Source: Paenibacillus xylaniclasticus
Lineage (GTDB): Bacteria > Bacillota > Bacilli > Paenibacillales > Paenibacillaceae
Reading direction: 5' to 3'
NCBI RefSeq assembly: GCF_004001065.1
Contig: NZ_BIML01000016.1
Location: 1 to 45,398, forward strand
Length of the DNA: 45,398 nt
A program made the position numbers and the translations under genes. Below, one piece after another: positions 16,788 to 25,138 of this stretch (within the stretch, counting starts at the first letter, position 1; every line of letters begins with the position of its first letter). Under the pieces are notes generated by a model, which saw only the letters and a program-made list of their open reading frames with translations, had not been told where the DNA came from and made no database searches.

Positions 16788-17831
16788 TTAAATCTTCAGC
16801 TTATACTGACCTGTCGACTCTCTGATGATCAGCTGGACCGGAAGCTCTGAAGACGCTGTGGTGGAATGGTCTCCACTCTCACTGGCGAGCAGCTGCTCGG
16901 CTGCTGCTCGCCCCATCTCGTGGAACGGAACGGCAACACTCGTCAGCTGTGGGCATGCCATACGCGCAGCATCTGCATCATCGTACCCGCAAAGCGCATA
17001 ATCCCGACCCGCTTCGAGCCCGCGCTCGCGCAGCCCCTGCATCGCACCAATTGCCATTCGATCGTTCGCAGCGAAGATCGCATCCGCTTGACCGGAACTA
17101 ATCATATCGGCCAGCTGCGGAGCCAGCTCGTAGCCGCTCTTCCTGCTGTAATTGCCCGTAAGCATAAGCCGCTCCAAAGCTGGCAGCCCCGATTGCTCCA
17201 TAATGCTCAAGTAGCCTTCACGTCGATCCATACTGTTCGAATAGTCTTCCGGTCCGTTAATGAATGCAATCTGTTTACAGCCAATATCGATCAGATGCCG
17301 AACCGCAGCCCGGCTGCCCGACCAATGGTCAGCATCCACCGTTGGGAATGGCGGAGCTTCTCCGCGAGGGCTGTAACGCTGATTCAACACGCAGAACGGA
17401 TAGCCTTCCTGTGCCAGCTCCTCAAGAGCCTCCCGGTCCAGAGCCATGTCTCTTGCGCCCAGTATGATGAGTGCGTCCACCTTCTGGGATTGGAACAGCG
17501 CTGCGTAATCTCTTGGTTGGTCGATCTCGCGAAACAGCAGCAGCAGATCGCTTCCCTTGGCCTGTGCTACTGAGCCGATACCACCCAGCATCTCTGAAAA
17601 GTAATACGTCGAGAACAACGATACCTTCGCCATATAGGGCAGCACAACGCCGAGATTGCCGCTCTTCTTCCGTGCGAACCGCTGCGCCAGCGCGCTCGGT
17701 ACGTAGCCCAGCTCCGCCGCAGCGGCTAACACCCGCTGCTTCGTCTCTTCTTTTACCGGTCCAACGCCGTTAAGCACACGGGATACCGTCGCCTCAGACA
17801 CGCCTGCCAGCTTCGCTACTTGTTGTCTCAC
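16788..17831 (-). CDS. LacI family transcriptional regulator
   Basis: A 347-residue regulator with an N-terminal helix-turn-helix starting almost at residue 1 (VAKLAGVSEATVSRVLNG) and a ligand-binding domain. Landmarks are QKVDALIILGARD, IAFINGPEDYSNSM, DAIFAANDRMAIGAM and YALCGYDDADAARM. The GTG start has GGGGAG about 8 nt upstream. It reads into the MocA/ThuA operon in the same direction. An inverted repeat, AATGTAC-n4-GTACATT, lies 39 bp before the start and is a good candidate operator for self-regulation. The ligand is probably a sugar, but none can be named. Confidence 0.93.
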   Translation of the reverse strand: MRQQVAKLAGVSEATVSRVLNGVGPVKEETKQRVLAAAAELGYVPSALAQRFARKKSGNLGVVLPYMAKVSLFSTYYFSEMLGGIGSVAQAKGSDLLLLFREIDQPRDYAALFQSQKVDALIILGARDMALDREALEELAQEGYPFCVLNQRYSPRGEAPPFPTVDADHWSGSRAAVRHLIDIGCKQIAFINGPEDYSNSMDRREGYLSIMEQSGLPALERLMLTGNYSRKSGYELAPQLADMISSGQADAIFAANDRMAIGAMQGLRERGLEAGRDYALCGYDDADAARMACPQLTSVAVPFHEMGRAAAEQLLASESGDHSTTASSELPVQLIIRESTGQYKLKI

Positions 17832-17869
17832 TAGTAATACTCCCCTTGCTAAATGTCATGATAACTATT

Positions 17870-17887
17870 AATGTACACGCGTACATT
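17870..17887. promoter_or_regulatory. Inverted repeat, candidate operator of the LacI-type regulator
   Basis: AATGTAC and GTACATT are separated by ACGC. The size and central CG step are typical of LacI/GalR-family operators. It lies between the regulator gene and the divergent cysteine hydrolase gene, so either or both could be controlled. Confidence 0.6.
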
Positions 17888-18056
17888 TTGTCATGTTCCC
17901 CGTTCTATGTCAAGTCCAGAACTCTAGCATTCCATGTTTTCTATTCGACTTCTCTGACTCTTCTTTTCTTTGATAACGGTAGCTGGTATGATATGGGTAG
18001 TAAAATAATTCCAATTATTCAGCAATAGCAGCATTAATTGAGAGGAGCTGATCCGT

Positions 18057-18716
18057 ATGTCTTACACTTCCCCGGAATGGGAGAAAGCGGCCCTTATTAT
18101 TATCGATACGCAGAACGATTTCGCCTTACCAGACGCCCCGGCTGAAATTGCCGGAACCTACGACGCGGTTCCGAATATGAAGCGGCTTGTCGATGCCTTT
18201 CGCCGCACCGGGCTTCCTGTCATTCATGTCGTCCGTCTATACTTGCCCGACGGCAGTAATGTCGATCTGTGCCGGAAGTCTTCGATTGAAGCCGGCCTGC
18301 ATATTGTAGCTCCCGGCTCGTTCGGTGCGGATGTTGTCACCGAGCTGCTTCCTTCGGAAGGTATTCGGCTGGACGCGCATACGCTTCTCTCAGGTAATCT
18401 GCAGCAGCTTGGACAGAAGGAATGGGCCATGTATAAACCGAGATGGGGAGCGTTTTATAAGACGCCGCTCGAACGCTTCCTACATGAACAAGGTGTAAGT
18501 ACACTCGTATTTTGCGGCTGTAATTTTCCGAATTGCCCGCGCACGAGCATCTACGAGGCTAGCGAGCGCGACTTCCGAACCGTGCTCGCAACCGATGCGA
18601 TCTCCGGTTTATACGACCGGGGGGCGCAAGAGCTCGAACGCATTCAGGTTGCCTTAGAAACAACCGATCGGATCGTCCAGCTTCTGAACGAACAGACGGT
18701 CAACGCAAGCAACTAA
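18057..18716 (+). CDS. Isochorismatase-family cysteine hydrolase
   Basis: A 219-residue hydrolase of the family that includes nicotinamidase, isochorismatase and N-carbamoyl amide hydrolases. The catalytic triad is visible: Asp17 in IIIDTQNDF, Lys127 in YKPRWGAF and Cys160 in FPNCPRTS, with the usual following segment EASERDFRTVLATDAISG. The substrate is not evident. A GAGAGGAG site precedes the ATG. It is divergent from the LacI-type regulator and convergent with prfC. Gene and fold are secure; the specific reaction is not. Confidence 0.92.
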   Translation: MSYTSPEWEKAALIIIDTQNDFALPDAPAEIAGTYDAVPNMKRLVDAFRRTGLPVIHVVRLYLPDGSNVDLCRKSSIEAGLHIVAPGSFGADVVTELLPSEGIRLDAHTLLSGNLQQLGQKEWAMYKPRWGAFYKTPLERFLHEQGVSTLVFCGCNFPNCPRTSIYEASERDFRTVLATDAISGLYDRGAQELERIQVALETTDRIVQLLNEQTVNASN

Positions 18717-18773
18717 CTGTCTTACGTATTATTAATACCCCGCTGATTTCCCACTCGTTTCGAAATAACAAAA

Positions 18774-18818
18774 GCTCCCCTCGCCGCAGACGACCACATC
18801 ACCTGCTGCGAGAGGAGC
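18774..18818 (-). terminator. prfC terminator
   Basis: GCTCC-CCTCGC-GCAG pairs with CTGC-GCGAG-AGGAGC, with small mismatches. On the minus strand TTTTGTTATTTC follows. It lies about 50 bp past the prfC stop and may also act on the convergent hydrolase gene. Confidence 0.75.
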
Positions 18819-18866
18819 ACTTAAAGAAATATAGATACTCTTGGGTCTCTAACATGGACAATCGTA

Positions 18867-20450
18867 TTATGGAGCCGTCTCCAAAAATTTCGCGGTCGGA
18901 TTTTTCTCCATTGCGGTCCGCATAGCATACTCATTCTCGAACAGAACGACATAGTTGTCCTTCTTATCCTTCACAAGAGTCGAGTTGATACGGAACTTCG
19001 AAGGATCGATATTATCGTCAATAATCCAGCGGGCGAATTGATAAGACATCCGGTGCAGCTGAACTTCAACTCCGTACTCTGCACGCATCCGATATTCGAA
19101 CACCTCGAACTGAAGCTGGCCGACAACGCCGAGAATCGTTTCGTCGAAGTTTGTCGTACGGAACACTTGAATCGTGCCTTCTTCCGTCAGCTGGTCGATC
19201 CCCTTCTGATACTGCTTATGCTTCAGCGCATTCTTCACCGTCACCTTAGCGAATATTTCCGGCGAGAAGGTAGGCAGCTCGTTGAACTCCACATTGCCGC
19301 CCTGCGCAAGCGAATCGCCGATACGGAAAATGCCCGGATCGAATAGACCGATAATGTCGCCCGGATAAGCCGATTCGACAATATCCCGATCCTGTGCCAG
19401 AAACTGCTGCGGCTGTGACAGCTTAATATCTTTGCCTGCGCGTACATGCTTAACCGTCATGCCGCGATCGAACTTGCCGGAGCAAATACGCAGGAATGCG
19501 ATCCGGTCGCGGTGAGCCGGATTCATGTTCGCTTGAATTTTGAAGACGTAGCCTGTAAATTTCTCATTCGTCGGCTCTACTGTGCCGTCTACCGTTTGGC
19601 GAGGTGTAGGCTTCGGCGCCAGCTGCAGGAAGTTCTCCAGGAACGTCTGCACCCCGAAATTGTTGACCGCGCTGCCGAAGAATACCGGTGTCAATTCGCC
19701 TTTGCTAACCTTCTCGAAGTCGAATGGATCGCCAGCTACATCCAGCAGTTCCAAATCCGCGATCAGCTGGTCCGTTATGAAATCGCCTGCCATCTCGCGG
19801 ATGATCGGGTCGTTATAATCCTCGACCTTGCGAACCTCAATCGTCGAATGGTCCTTGCCATTAAACAGCTCGACCTGATTTTTCATCCGGTCGTATACGC
19901 CGCACAAATCGCGCCCCATACCAATCGGCCAGTTCATCGGCACCGAACGGATGCCCAGCACGCGTTCGATCTCTTCCATCAGATCGAACGGGTTTTGACC
20001 TTCACGGTCCAGCTTGTTGATGAACGTGAAGATCGGAATGCCGCGCTTGCTGCATACCTGGAACAGCTTAATCGTCTGCGGCTCGACGCCTTTGGCAACG
20101 TCGATGAGCATGACTGCGCTGTCCGCTGCTGTCAGCGTCCGGTACGTATCCTCACTGAAATCCTGGTGACCAGGCGTGTCCAATATGTTAATCCGATGTC
20201 CTTGATAGTCAAACTGCATAACCGACGAAGTAACGGAGATGCCCCGCTGCTTCTCGATTTCCATCCAGTCAGACGTCGCATGGCGGCTTGCTTTGCGCGC
20301 CTTGACCGAGCCTGCCTCGCGGATGGCGCCGCCGAACAGGAGCAGCTTCTCCGTCAACGTCGTCTTACCGGCGTCCGGGTGAGAAATAATGGCGAACGTG
20401 CGCCTCTTCTCGACTTCTCGCGTTATTTCTTCCTTTAACGATGCGCTCAT
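18867..20450 (-). CDS. prfC: Peptide chain release factor 3 (RF3)
   Basis: Ribosomal GTPase that releases RF1 or RF2 after peptide hydrolysis. The 527-residue length matches bacterial RF3. GTPase motifs are present: G1 SHPDAGKT at residues 23-30, the switch I segment GISVTSSVM, G3 DTPGHQDF, and G4 NKLDREG. The RF3-specific C-terminal part is recognisable in VVGQLQFEVFEYRM. It is transcribed alone or with the cyclase-family gene 21 bp upstream on the same strand, and ends at a hairpin. RF3 is not universal among Bacillota but is common in Paenibacillaceae. Confidence 0.97.
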   Translation of the reverse strand: MSASLKEEITREVEKRRTFAIISHPDAGKTTLTEKLLLFGGAIREAGSVKARKASRHATSDWMEIEKQRGISVTSSVMQFDYQGHRINILDTPGHQDFSEDTYRTLTAADSAVMLIDVAKGVEPQTIKLFQVCSKRGIPIFTFINKLDREGQNPFDLMEEIERVLGIRSVPMNWPIGMGRDLCGVYDRMKNQVELFNGKDHSTIEVRKVEDYNDPIIREMAGDFITDQLIADLELLDVAGDPFDFEKVSKGELTPVFFGSAVNNFGVQTFLENFLQLAPKPTPRQTVDGTVEPTNEKFTGYVFKIQANMNPAHRDRIAFLRICSGKFDRGMTVKHVRAGKDIKLSQPQQFLAQDRDIVESAYPGDIIGLFDPGIFRIGDSLAQGGNVEFNELPTFSPEIFAKVTVKNALKHKQYQKGIDQLTEEGTIQVFRTTNFDETILGVVGQLQFEVFEYRMRAEYGVEVQLHRMSYQFARWIIDDNIDPSKFRINSTLVKDKKDNYVVLFENEYAMRTAMEKNPTAKFLETAP

Positions 20451-20471
20451 AATGACGTCCTTTCATTTATA

Positions 20472-21104
20472 CTAAATCCCGCTGATCAGCACAGCTCTTG
20501 CGGGTGCCGCTTCAACACCAGTCAGCTTCAGCGGTGCCACGACCAGAAAGTAGCTGCCCGGCTGAACTGCCTTCAATCTCAAGCCTTCTACGATAATGAT
20601 GTTATTACGAAACAGCTGGCGGTGAGTCGGATAGCCTTGCTGAGAACGCTCGATCCCAAGCGCATCCACCCCAATGCCCCGAATGCCGCATTCGATTAAA
20701 TAACGGGCCGCTCCCTCATTCACATAGACGAATCCATCATCGAACACCGCGCTTTCGTTATACGAATTGCGCGTCTTCAGCAGAATCCATTCTCCCTTCT
20801 GAATATCATGCTTCTCCAGATCGGCTTTCGAGATGGAATCCTCTACATGAGTGAGGTCAAGCACACGCGCATGTCCTACAAGCTGCTCCAATCCGATCGA
20901 TTCAATGGTAGCGCCGTCCTTCAGCATATGAAGCGGAGCATCAACATGCGTGCCAGTATGTACGTTCAACGTCAACTGAGAATCATATACTTCGCCATCC
21001 TCAAAGCTGGACACGTTACGGACAATCGGCTGTTTGCCCGGCAAATTCCCCCATACCTGCATGCCTTCATGAATCGTCATCGAAATGTCATATATTGTGA
21101 ACAC
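20472..21104 (-). CDS. Cyclase family protein (kynurenine formamidase-like metal hydrolase)
   Basis: A 210-residue hydrolase of the kynurenine formamidase (KynB)/cyclase family. The metal-binding signature H-x-G-T-H-x-D-A-P-x-H is exact at residues 49-59 (HTGTHVDAPLH). IESIGLEQLVG and GIRGIGVDALGIE follow, typical of this fold. No tryptophan catabolic genes are nearby, so the true substrate is open. The GTG at 21104, with GAGGG upstream, gives the canonical N-terminus TIYDISMTIHEGM; a longer frame exists but lacks family similarity. It lies between zwf and prfC on one strand. Confidence 0.9.
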   Translation of the reverse strand: MFTIYDISMTIHEGMQVWGNLPGKQPIVRNVSSFEDGEVYDSQLTLNVHTGTHVDAPLHMLKDGATIESIGLEQLVGHARVLDLTHVEDSISKADLEKHDIQKGEWILLKTRNSYNESAVFDDGFVYVNEGAARYLIECGIRGIGVDALGIERSQQGYPTHRQLFRNNIIIVEGLRLKAVQPGSYFLVVAPLKLTGVEAAPARAVLISGI

Positions 21105-21171
21105 TGCTGTACCGCCCTCTCTGCTGACGGCGCTTGGCCGTTCAACCCTATGATGTTCGGAAAACAGTCCG

Positions 21172-21212
21172 AAGGCCGGCCGACGAAACAAAGCTCGACG
21201 ACCGGCCGGATT
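21172..21212 (-). terminator. GC-rich hairpin between zwf and the cyclase-family gene
   Basis: GGCCGG and CCGGCC, extended by CG-rich pairs, form a strong stem about 50 bp past the zwf stop. On the minus strand only a short CTGTTTTCC follows, so it is a weak or partial terminator. Confidence 0.5.
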
Positions 21213-21258
21213 ACGCCCGTTCTTTAAATTTAATAATACCCGTTACACTGTAAATGAA

Positions 21259-22815
21259 TTACTTGCGGTTGCCCGAAATCCAGATGACGTTGTCTTCCTC
21301 TTGGCCGTTAACCGGCCACCAGTGGAAGCCGTCCTGCTCCAAAATGTCGTTCATTTCCTTCGGTCCCCACGAGCCGGCTGAATAGAATGCGAGATCCTCT
21401 TTGCTTTCGTTCCAAGCCTTCGCAATCGGATCTACGAATGTCCAAGCCTGTGCAACCTCATCCCAACGAGTGAAGCGCGTTGATTCACCGCGCGCTGCGT
21501 CGAAGATGAGACGTTCATAGGCTTCAGGCGTGTTGATGCCCACTTGGCACGATTGGCAGAACTCCATCGCGACAGGCTGCACATCGTTATCGGAGCCTGG
21601 ACGCTTCGCATTAATCTTAATGTAGATGCCCTCCATCGGATTAACCCGAATAACGAGCAGGTTAGGACCTACATCCTCACGCGAACCGAACAGCACGTTC
21701 TCCGGTACATTCTTGAACTCCACTACGACCTCCGTCGTCTTCACCGGCATCCTTTTGCCTGTGCGAATGTAGAACGGAACGCCTGCCCAACGGAAGTTGT
21801 CGACGAACACGCGTGCGCCGAAGTAAGTTTCGGTCACAGATTCTGGGTTAACCGACTCTTCTTGACGATAGCCAACAAGCGTCTTGTTGTTCAGCGAGCC
21901 TTCCGAGTATTGACCGCGAACAACGTTCCGGCGAACGTCATCGCTCGACTTGTATGGACGAAGGGAGCGAAGCACCTTCACCTTCTCGTCGCGGATATCT
22001 TCCGGCTGCAGACGGCTTGGCGGCTCCATCGCGATCATCGTCAGCATTTGAAGCATATGATTCTGCATCATGTCACGCAGAGCACCGGATTTATCATAGT
22101 AGCCGCCGCGATCCTCGACACCAACCGTCTCAGACAGCGTAATCTGTACGTTGGCGATATGCTTGTTGTTCCAGAGCGGCTCGAAGAAGGCGTTCGCGAA
22201 CCGGATCACTTCAATATTCTGTACCATCTCTTTGCCGAGATAATGGTCGATGCGGTAAATCTCTTCTTCCTTGAACACTTGGCTCAATTGAGCGTTCAGC
22301 TCGCGGGCCGATTCAAGATCATAGCCGAACGGCTTCTCGATAACGAGACGCTTCCAGCCTTGTGAATTCAGAAGACCTCCGTCACGCAAGTTAAACGATA
22401 CCGGTCCGAACAACTCCGGCGCCAGTGCCAGGTAGAACAGGCGATTGCCTGGGATATCAAATTTCTTATCAAGCTCGGAAGACAGATTGTCAAGCTCACG
22501 GAAGCCGTCAACATTATTAATGTCGAGAGACATGTAAACAAAATGCTCGGCGAACTTGTTCCACAATGCTGCGTCATCCGCTTTATAGCGGCAAAACTCA
22601 ACGATCGATTCGTAAACGTCCGTCCGGAATTGATCGTTCGTACGCGGGCGGCGTGCAAGACCAACAACAGCAAAATTGTCAGCCAGCTTGCCTTCTTTAT
22701 ATAAGCTGAACAGCGCCGGGAACAGCTTGCGCTTCGCAAGGTCTCCTGTTGCGCCGAACAGATAATACACCGCTCCTTCAGCGGTCTGTTGCTCCAACTT
22801 TACATTGCTCGTCAT
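21259..22815 (-). CDS. zwf: Glucose-6-phosphate 1-dehydrogenase
   Basis: First enzyme of the oxidative pentose phosphate pathway, producing NADPH and 6-phosphogluconolactone. The 518-residue protein has the nucleotide-binding motif GATGDLAKRK at residues 21-30. The active-site signature RIDHYLGKEMVQN lies at 188-200, carrying the catalytic His and substrate-binding Lys. Further conserved segments are RGGYYDKSGALRDMMQNH and RTGKRM. An ATG with a GGGAAG element begins it. No gnd or pgl gene is adjacent. Confidence 0.98.
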   Translation of the reverse strand: MTSNVKLEQQTAEGAVYYLFGATGDLAKRKLFPALFSLYKEGKLADNFAVVGLARRPRTNDQFRTDVYESIVEFCRYKADDAALWNKFAEHFVYMSLDINNVDGFRELDNLSSELDKKFDIPGNRLFYLALAPELFGPVSFNLRDGGLLNSQGWKRLVIEKPFGYDLESARELNAQLSQVFKEEEIYRIDHYLGKEMVQNIEVIRFANAFFEPLWNNKHIANVQITLSETVGVEDRGGYYDKSGALRDMMQNHMLQMLTMIAMEPPSRLQPEDIRDEKVKVLRSLRPYKSSDDVRRNVVRGQYSEGSLNNKTLVGYRQEESVNPESVTETYFGARVFVDNFRWAGVPFYIRTGKRMPVKTTEVVVEFKNVPENVLFGSREDVGPNLLVIRVNPMEGIYIKINAKRPGSDNDVQPVAMEFCQSCQVGINTPEAYERLIFDAARGESTRFTRWDEVAQAWTFVDPIAKAWNESKEDLAFYSAGSWGPKEMNDILEQDGFHWWPVNGQEEDNVIWISGNRK

Positions 22816-22866
22816 GGTCTCAATTCTTCCCTTTCTCTACTCTCATACTCCTATCTTGTAAAATCT

Positions 22867-22872
22867 AGTGTA
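22867..22872 (-). promoter_or_regulatory. Extended -10 promoter of zwf
   Basis: On the minus strand TATGCTACACT contains TG-n-TACACT, an extended -10 hexamer, about 50 bp before the zwf start. The -35 is not convincing. The motif closely parallels the ktr promoter at 12934. Confidence 0.45.
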
Positions 22873-22949
22873 GCATATTCAGCCATATTGCGCTATTCGG
22901 CGCTCATAAAAAAAACTGATGGTAGCCCTAAATAAAGATAATCGATTGC

Positions 22950-23804
22950 TTAGCTGACTGCCGTGTAATCTCCTGTAATGACCGGTACGCCAACGACCCA
23001 GTTCGCCGCTCCCGTCTCGCTGTCTCTGTGAATCGAGATTTGTATATTCGCCTTGCGGCCATTCGTATCGATTGAAGCATCGATATGGGGAGACATACGG
23101 GTCTCATTAATCGCTGCGCCGGCAGCATCCTCATACCGCTCTACGAGCCTAGCTTCAGCTTGCTCGGCCACATCATCTGCCAGCTGATGCATAGCCGCTA
23201 AATTGATGGTGCCAGCTAATGCCGCAGATCCGCTGACGCGAAAGCTGTATTCGTATTGTCCCCCTGCCTGCTGCAGTACAGCCTCGACTTGTTCGGCAGC
23301 TTCTTGCAGTTGCTTAGCCGTAAGACCTGCTGGCGGCTGTACGATCACAATCGCCCCTTCAGCCGATTCGTTATTCAGATAAAATGCGACCGGCACTGCT
23401 GTGGAGCCATCTTGAGATGCCTCTCGCCCTACCAGCAGCTCGCCCTCATACGTTATTGTCCGCATGGATTGGCTGGACAATTCCTTGTCATCTTCATTGC
23501 TGTTACGTTCTTCGCTAAAGCGCAGTCCAAAGCGGCTTGCAGTTCGCAACACGTCGCTGCTTGTCATGCCGTCAACATCATATCGAATAAGCCAGCGGGT
23601 GGCGTTCGTCTCTTGCTCTTGCTCAGCAAGCTGTGCCGTCAGCTGCCATACGTACGAGATATCATTCGCTGCAGATGGACTTGGCTTCGTCTTATCGGTT
23701 CTAAGAGTCGTCGCAACAATTGCACTTACGATCAGAACTGCCGCTGCGATCAGAGCAGGAATAAGGCTTTGGCCCGATGTGCGGGCTGCCGGCTGCCTTC
23801 TCAC
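22950..23804 (-). CDS. YwmB-like secreted or membrane-anchored protein
   Basis: A 284-residue protein with an N-terminal hydrophobic segment at about residues 14-34 (a signal or anchor), then an extracytoplasmic domain. Its layout fits the YwmB family (DUF1779), whose structure recalls a TATA-binding-protein fold and whose role is unknown: paired alpha/beta halves and a C-terminal GVPVITGDYTAV resembling the usual GTP-I-x-x-EY ending. The GTG start follows AAGGAG by 10 nt. It lies upstream of zwf on the same strand with 134 bp between. The family call rests on a weak visual match; membrane export is more certain. Confidence 0.65.
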   Translation of the reverse strand: MRRQPAARTSGQSLIPALIAAAVLIVSAIVATTLRTDKTKPSPSAANDISYVWQLTAQLAEQEQETNATRWLIRYDVDGMTSSDVLRTASRFGLRFSEERNSNEDDKELSSQSMRTITYEGELLVGREASQDGSTAVPVAFYLNNESAEGAIVIVQPPAGLTAKQLQEAAEQVEAVLQQAGGQYEYSFRVSGSAALAGTINLAAMHQLADDVAEQAEARLVERYEDAAGAAINETRMSPHIDASIDTNGRKANIQISIHRDSETGAANWVVGVPVITGDYTAVS

Positions 23805-23968
23805 CCAGAATCAGCTCCTTCCTTACGATTCAGACGAACAAATTGCTGTCATACTGACTGAACACAAGAAGAAATAGGCGTTCAATTGGCAAGTAATATG
23901 GGTGAACGACTATGCGCAAGAGCCTGCGCCTGCATAAGATGGGCTTAGAACTAGGAGGTGTATAACGA

Positions 23969-24316
23969 ATGGAACCGGTCTTCCCTTTACATGAAGAGAA
24001 TATTAATCGATTTTGCGGGCTTCCGGTATGTATCGTTACCCACGACGGACACCGTCATGTCGGTATACTGACGCAGTGCCGCAACGGTCGTGTCATGCTG
24101 AACGGCTACGGTTCAGGCCAAGTATACATCGATCAGCATAAATCCGATACTGCCGGTAAGAAGACAAAGAACAAAAAGAAAGCAAAAGAGCAGCCTGTCC
24201 AAGATGATAAGCTGCATGCTCATACCCAGGCGTACGGCTATTACGGCTATAATCCTTGGGGCGCCGCATTTGCGATCGATCTCGCGCTTATCGCTTTCCT
24301 GTTCCTATTATTATAA
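23969..24316 (+). CDS. Small protein with LSm-like N-terminus and C-terminal membrane helix
   Basis: A 115-residue product. The first 50 residues read like a short five-strand barrel, with GLPVCIVTHDGHRHVGILTQ then GRVMLNGYGSGQVYI. This resembles the Sm/LSm pattern in which strands alternate around a conserved Gly and Asn-Gly turn. A Lys-rich linker and a Tyr/Gly-rich stretch follow. The protein ends in a single membrane helix of about 20 residues with almost no polar tail (AAFAIDLALIAFLFLLL), as in tail-anchored proteins. The ATG has AGGAGG upstream. The gene is divergent from the YwmB-like gene. Function is unknown and the fold reading tentative. Confidence 0.75.
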   Translation: MEPVFPLHEENINRFCGLPVCIVTHDGHRHVGILTQCRNGRVMLNGYGSGQVYIDQHKSDTAGKKTKNKKKAKEQPVQDDKLHAHTQAYGYYGYNPWGAAFAIDLALIAFLFLLL

Positions 24317-24438
24317 CTCGAGCATGCTGCAGCGGACTGTCGAACAGGCGCGAGGCGGCTTGCTTCGCGCCTATCGACACTGATCGCCACCCTTTGCACT
24401 GCCTATCCACTAATATGGTAGAAAGGAGGCGATTATGG

Positions 24439-25134
24439 ATGAACATCTACCCTTCCAGTCGCGCAGTCTCGGCACCAGCCATTATGCGCGTACAGCACTC
24501 CAGGCCTTATGCCGATTACCGTCTGCTGGACGAACACGATCCACTCGTTCATTCCGGAGCGGATGAAAGGCGACGTCGTGCCGCTGCTGTATGTGCCGCA
24601 CGATCCGTTACGGCGTTCATGCAGAGGATTGCTGAATTGAAGAGTGCCCTAGAACAAGGCTCTATCGCATTACGGCGATTCAAGCGCTTGGAATCAGAAG
24701 ATAAACACTATATCTATTCGCTAATCGACAAACTGAACAGCTGCATAAGCACATTCGATGAATATGCCGACCTTCGCAGAAGCTGGCGCCATAAATTAAT
24801 CGAACCGCTGCTATCCTCTAATGCGGAGCAATGCGGTATTGAATTCAACGAGCATTCTTTCAAGTATACCGCTTCGAATTCCTTCCCTCCGCAAAGCCGT
24901 TCAAATAACAGCAGGCTGGAGAAAAGGAACGCTATGCAGACGATCTTCGGCCAGTATGGTGCGGCCGCAGCGCTGCAGCTCGTTGTCGAACAGATCGAGC
25001 ATTCGCCTGCTTCCGCATTGCTAGAGCCGGAAGTTCTTACACGACTATTCAGCAGCTCAGGAGCCGTCTATTCTCCCTTCATGCGTATGCACAGGCTAGG
25101 ACATGTGAGCATGCTGCTTAATTTGAAGAGCTAG
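24439..25134 (+). CDS. Hypothetical protein, predicted helical
   Basis: A 231-residue product I do not recognise. The AAAGGAGG site at 24422-24429 is ideally spaced from the ATG at 24439. An overlapping ATG 4 nt upstream opens a different frame that does not match. The middle (about residues 60-125) is strongly helical with heptad-like hydrophobics (RIAELKSALEQG, SLIDKLNSCIS), suggesting a coiled coil. The rest is Ser-rich and charged, with no signal or membrane segment. It follows the LSm-like gene after 122 bp and may be cotranscribed with it. It is convergent with moeA, the stop codons only 4 bp apart. Confidence 0.75.
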   Translation: MNIYPSSRAVSAPAIMRVQHSRPYADYRLLDEHDPLVHSGADERRRRAAAVCAARSVTAFMQRIAELKSALEQGSIALRRFKRLESEDKHYIYSLIDKLNSCISTFDEYADLRRSWRHKLIEPLLSSNAEQCGIEFNEHSFKYTASNSFPPQSRSNNSRLEKRNAMQTIFGQYGAAAALQLVVEQIEHSPASALLEPEVLTRLFSSSGAVYSPFMRMHRLGHVSMLLNLKS

Positions 25135-25138
25135 CTGG

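Noticed and set aside
19446..20438. 330-codon open frame on the plus strand opposite prfC
   Set aside because: It is antisense to a full-length RF3 gene, has biased Arg/His composition, no ribosome site and no family features. It arises from the codon bias of prfC.
21105..21191. Longer N-terminus for the cyclase-family protein
   Set aside because: The extra 29 residues are Arg/Pro-rich, overlap a GC-rich hairpin region and lack family similarity; the GTG at 21104 gives the normal start.
21544..22365. 273-codon plus-strand frame opposite zwf
   Set aside because: Antisense shadow of an intact G6PD gene, with no motif or start signal.
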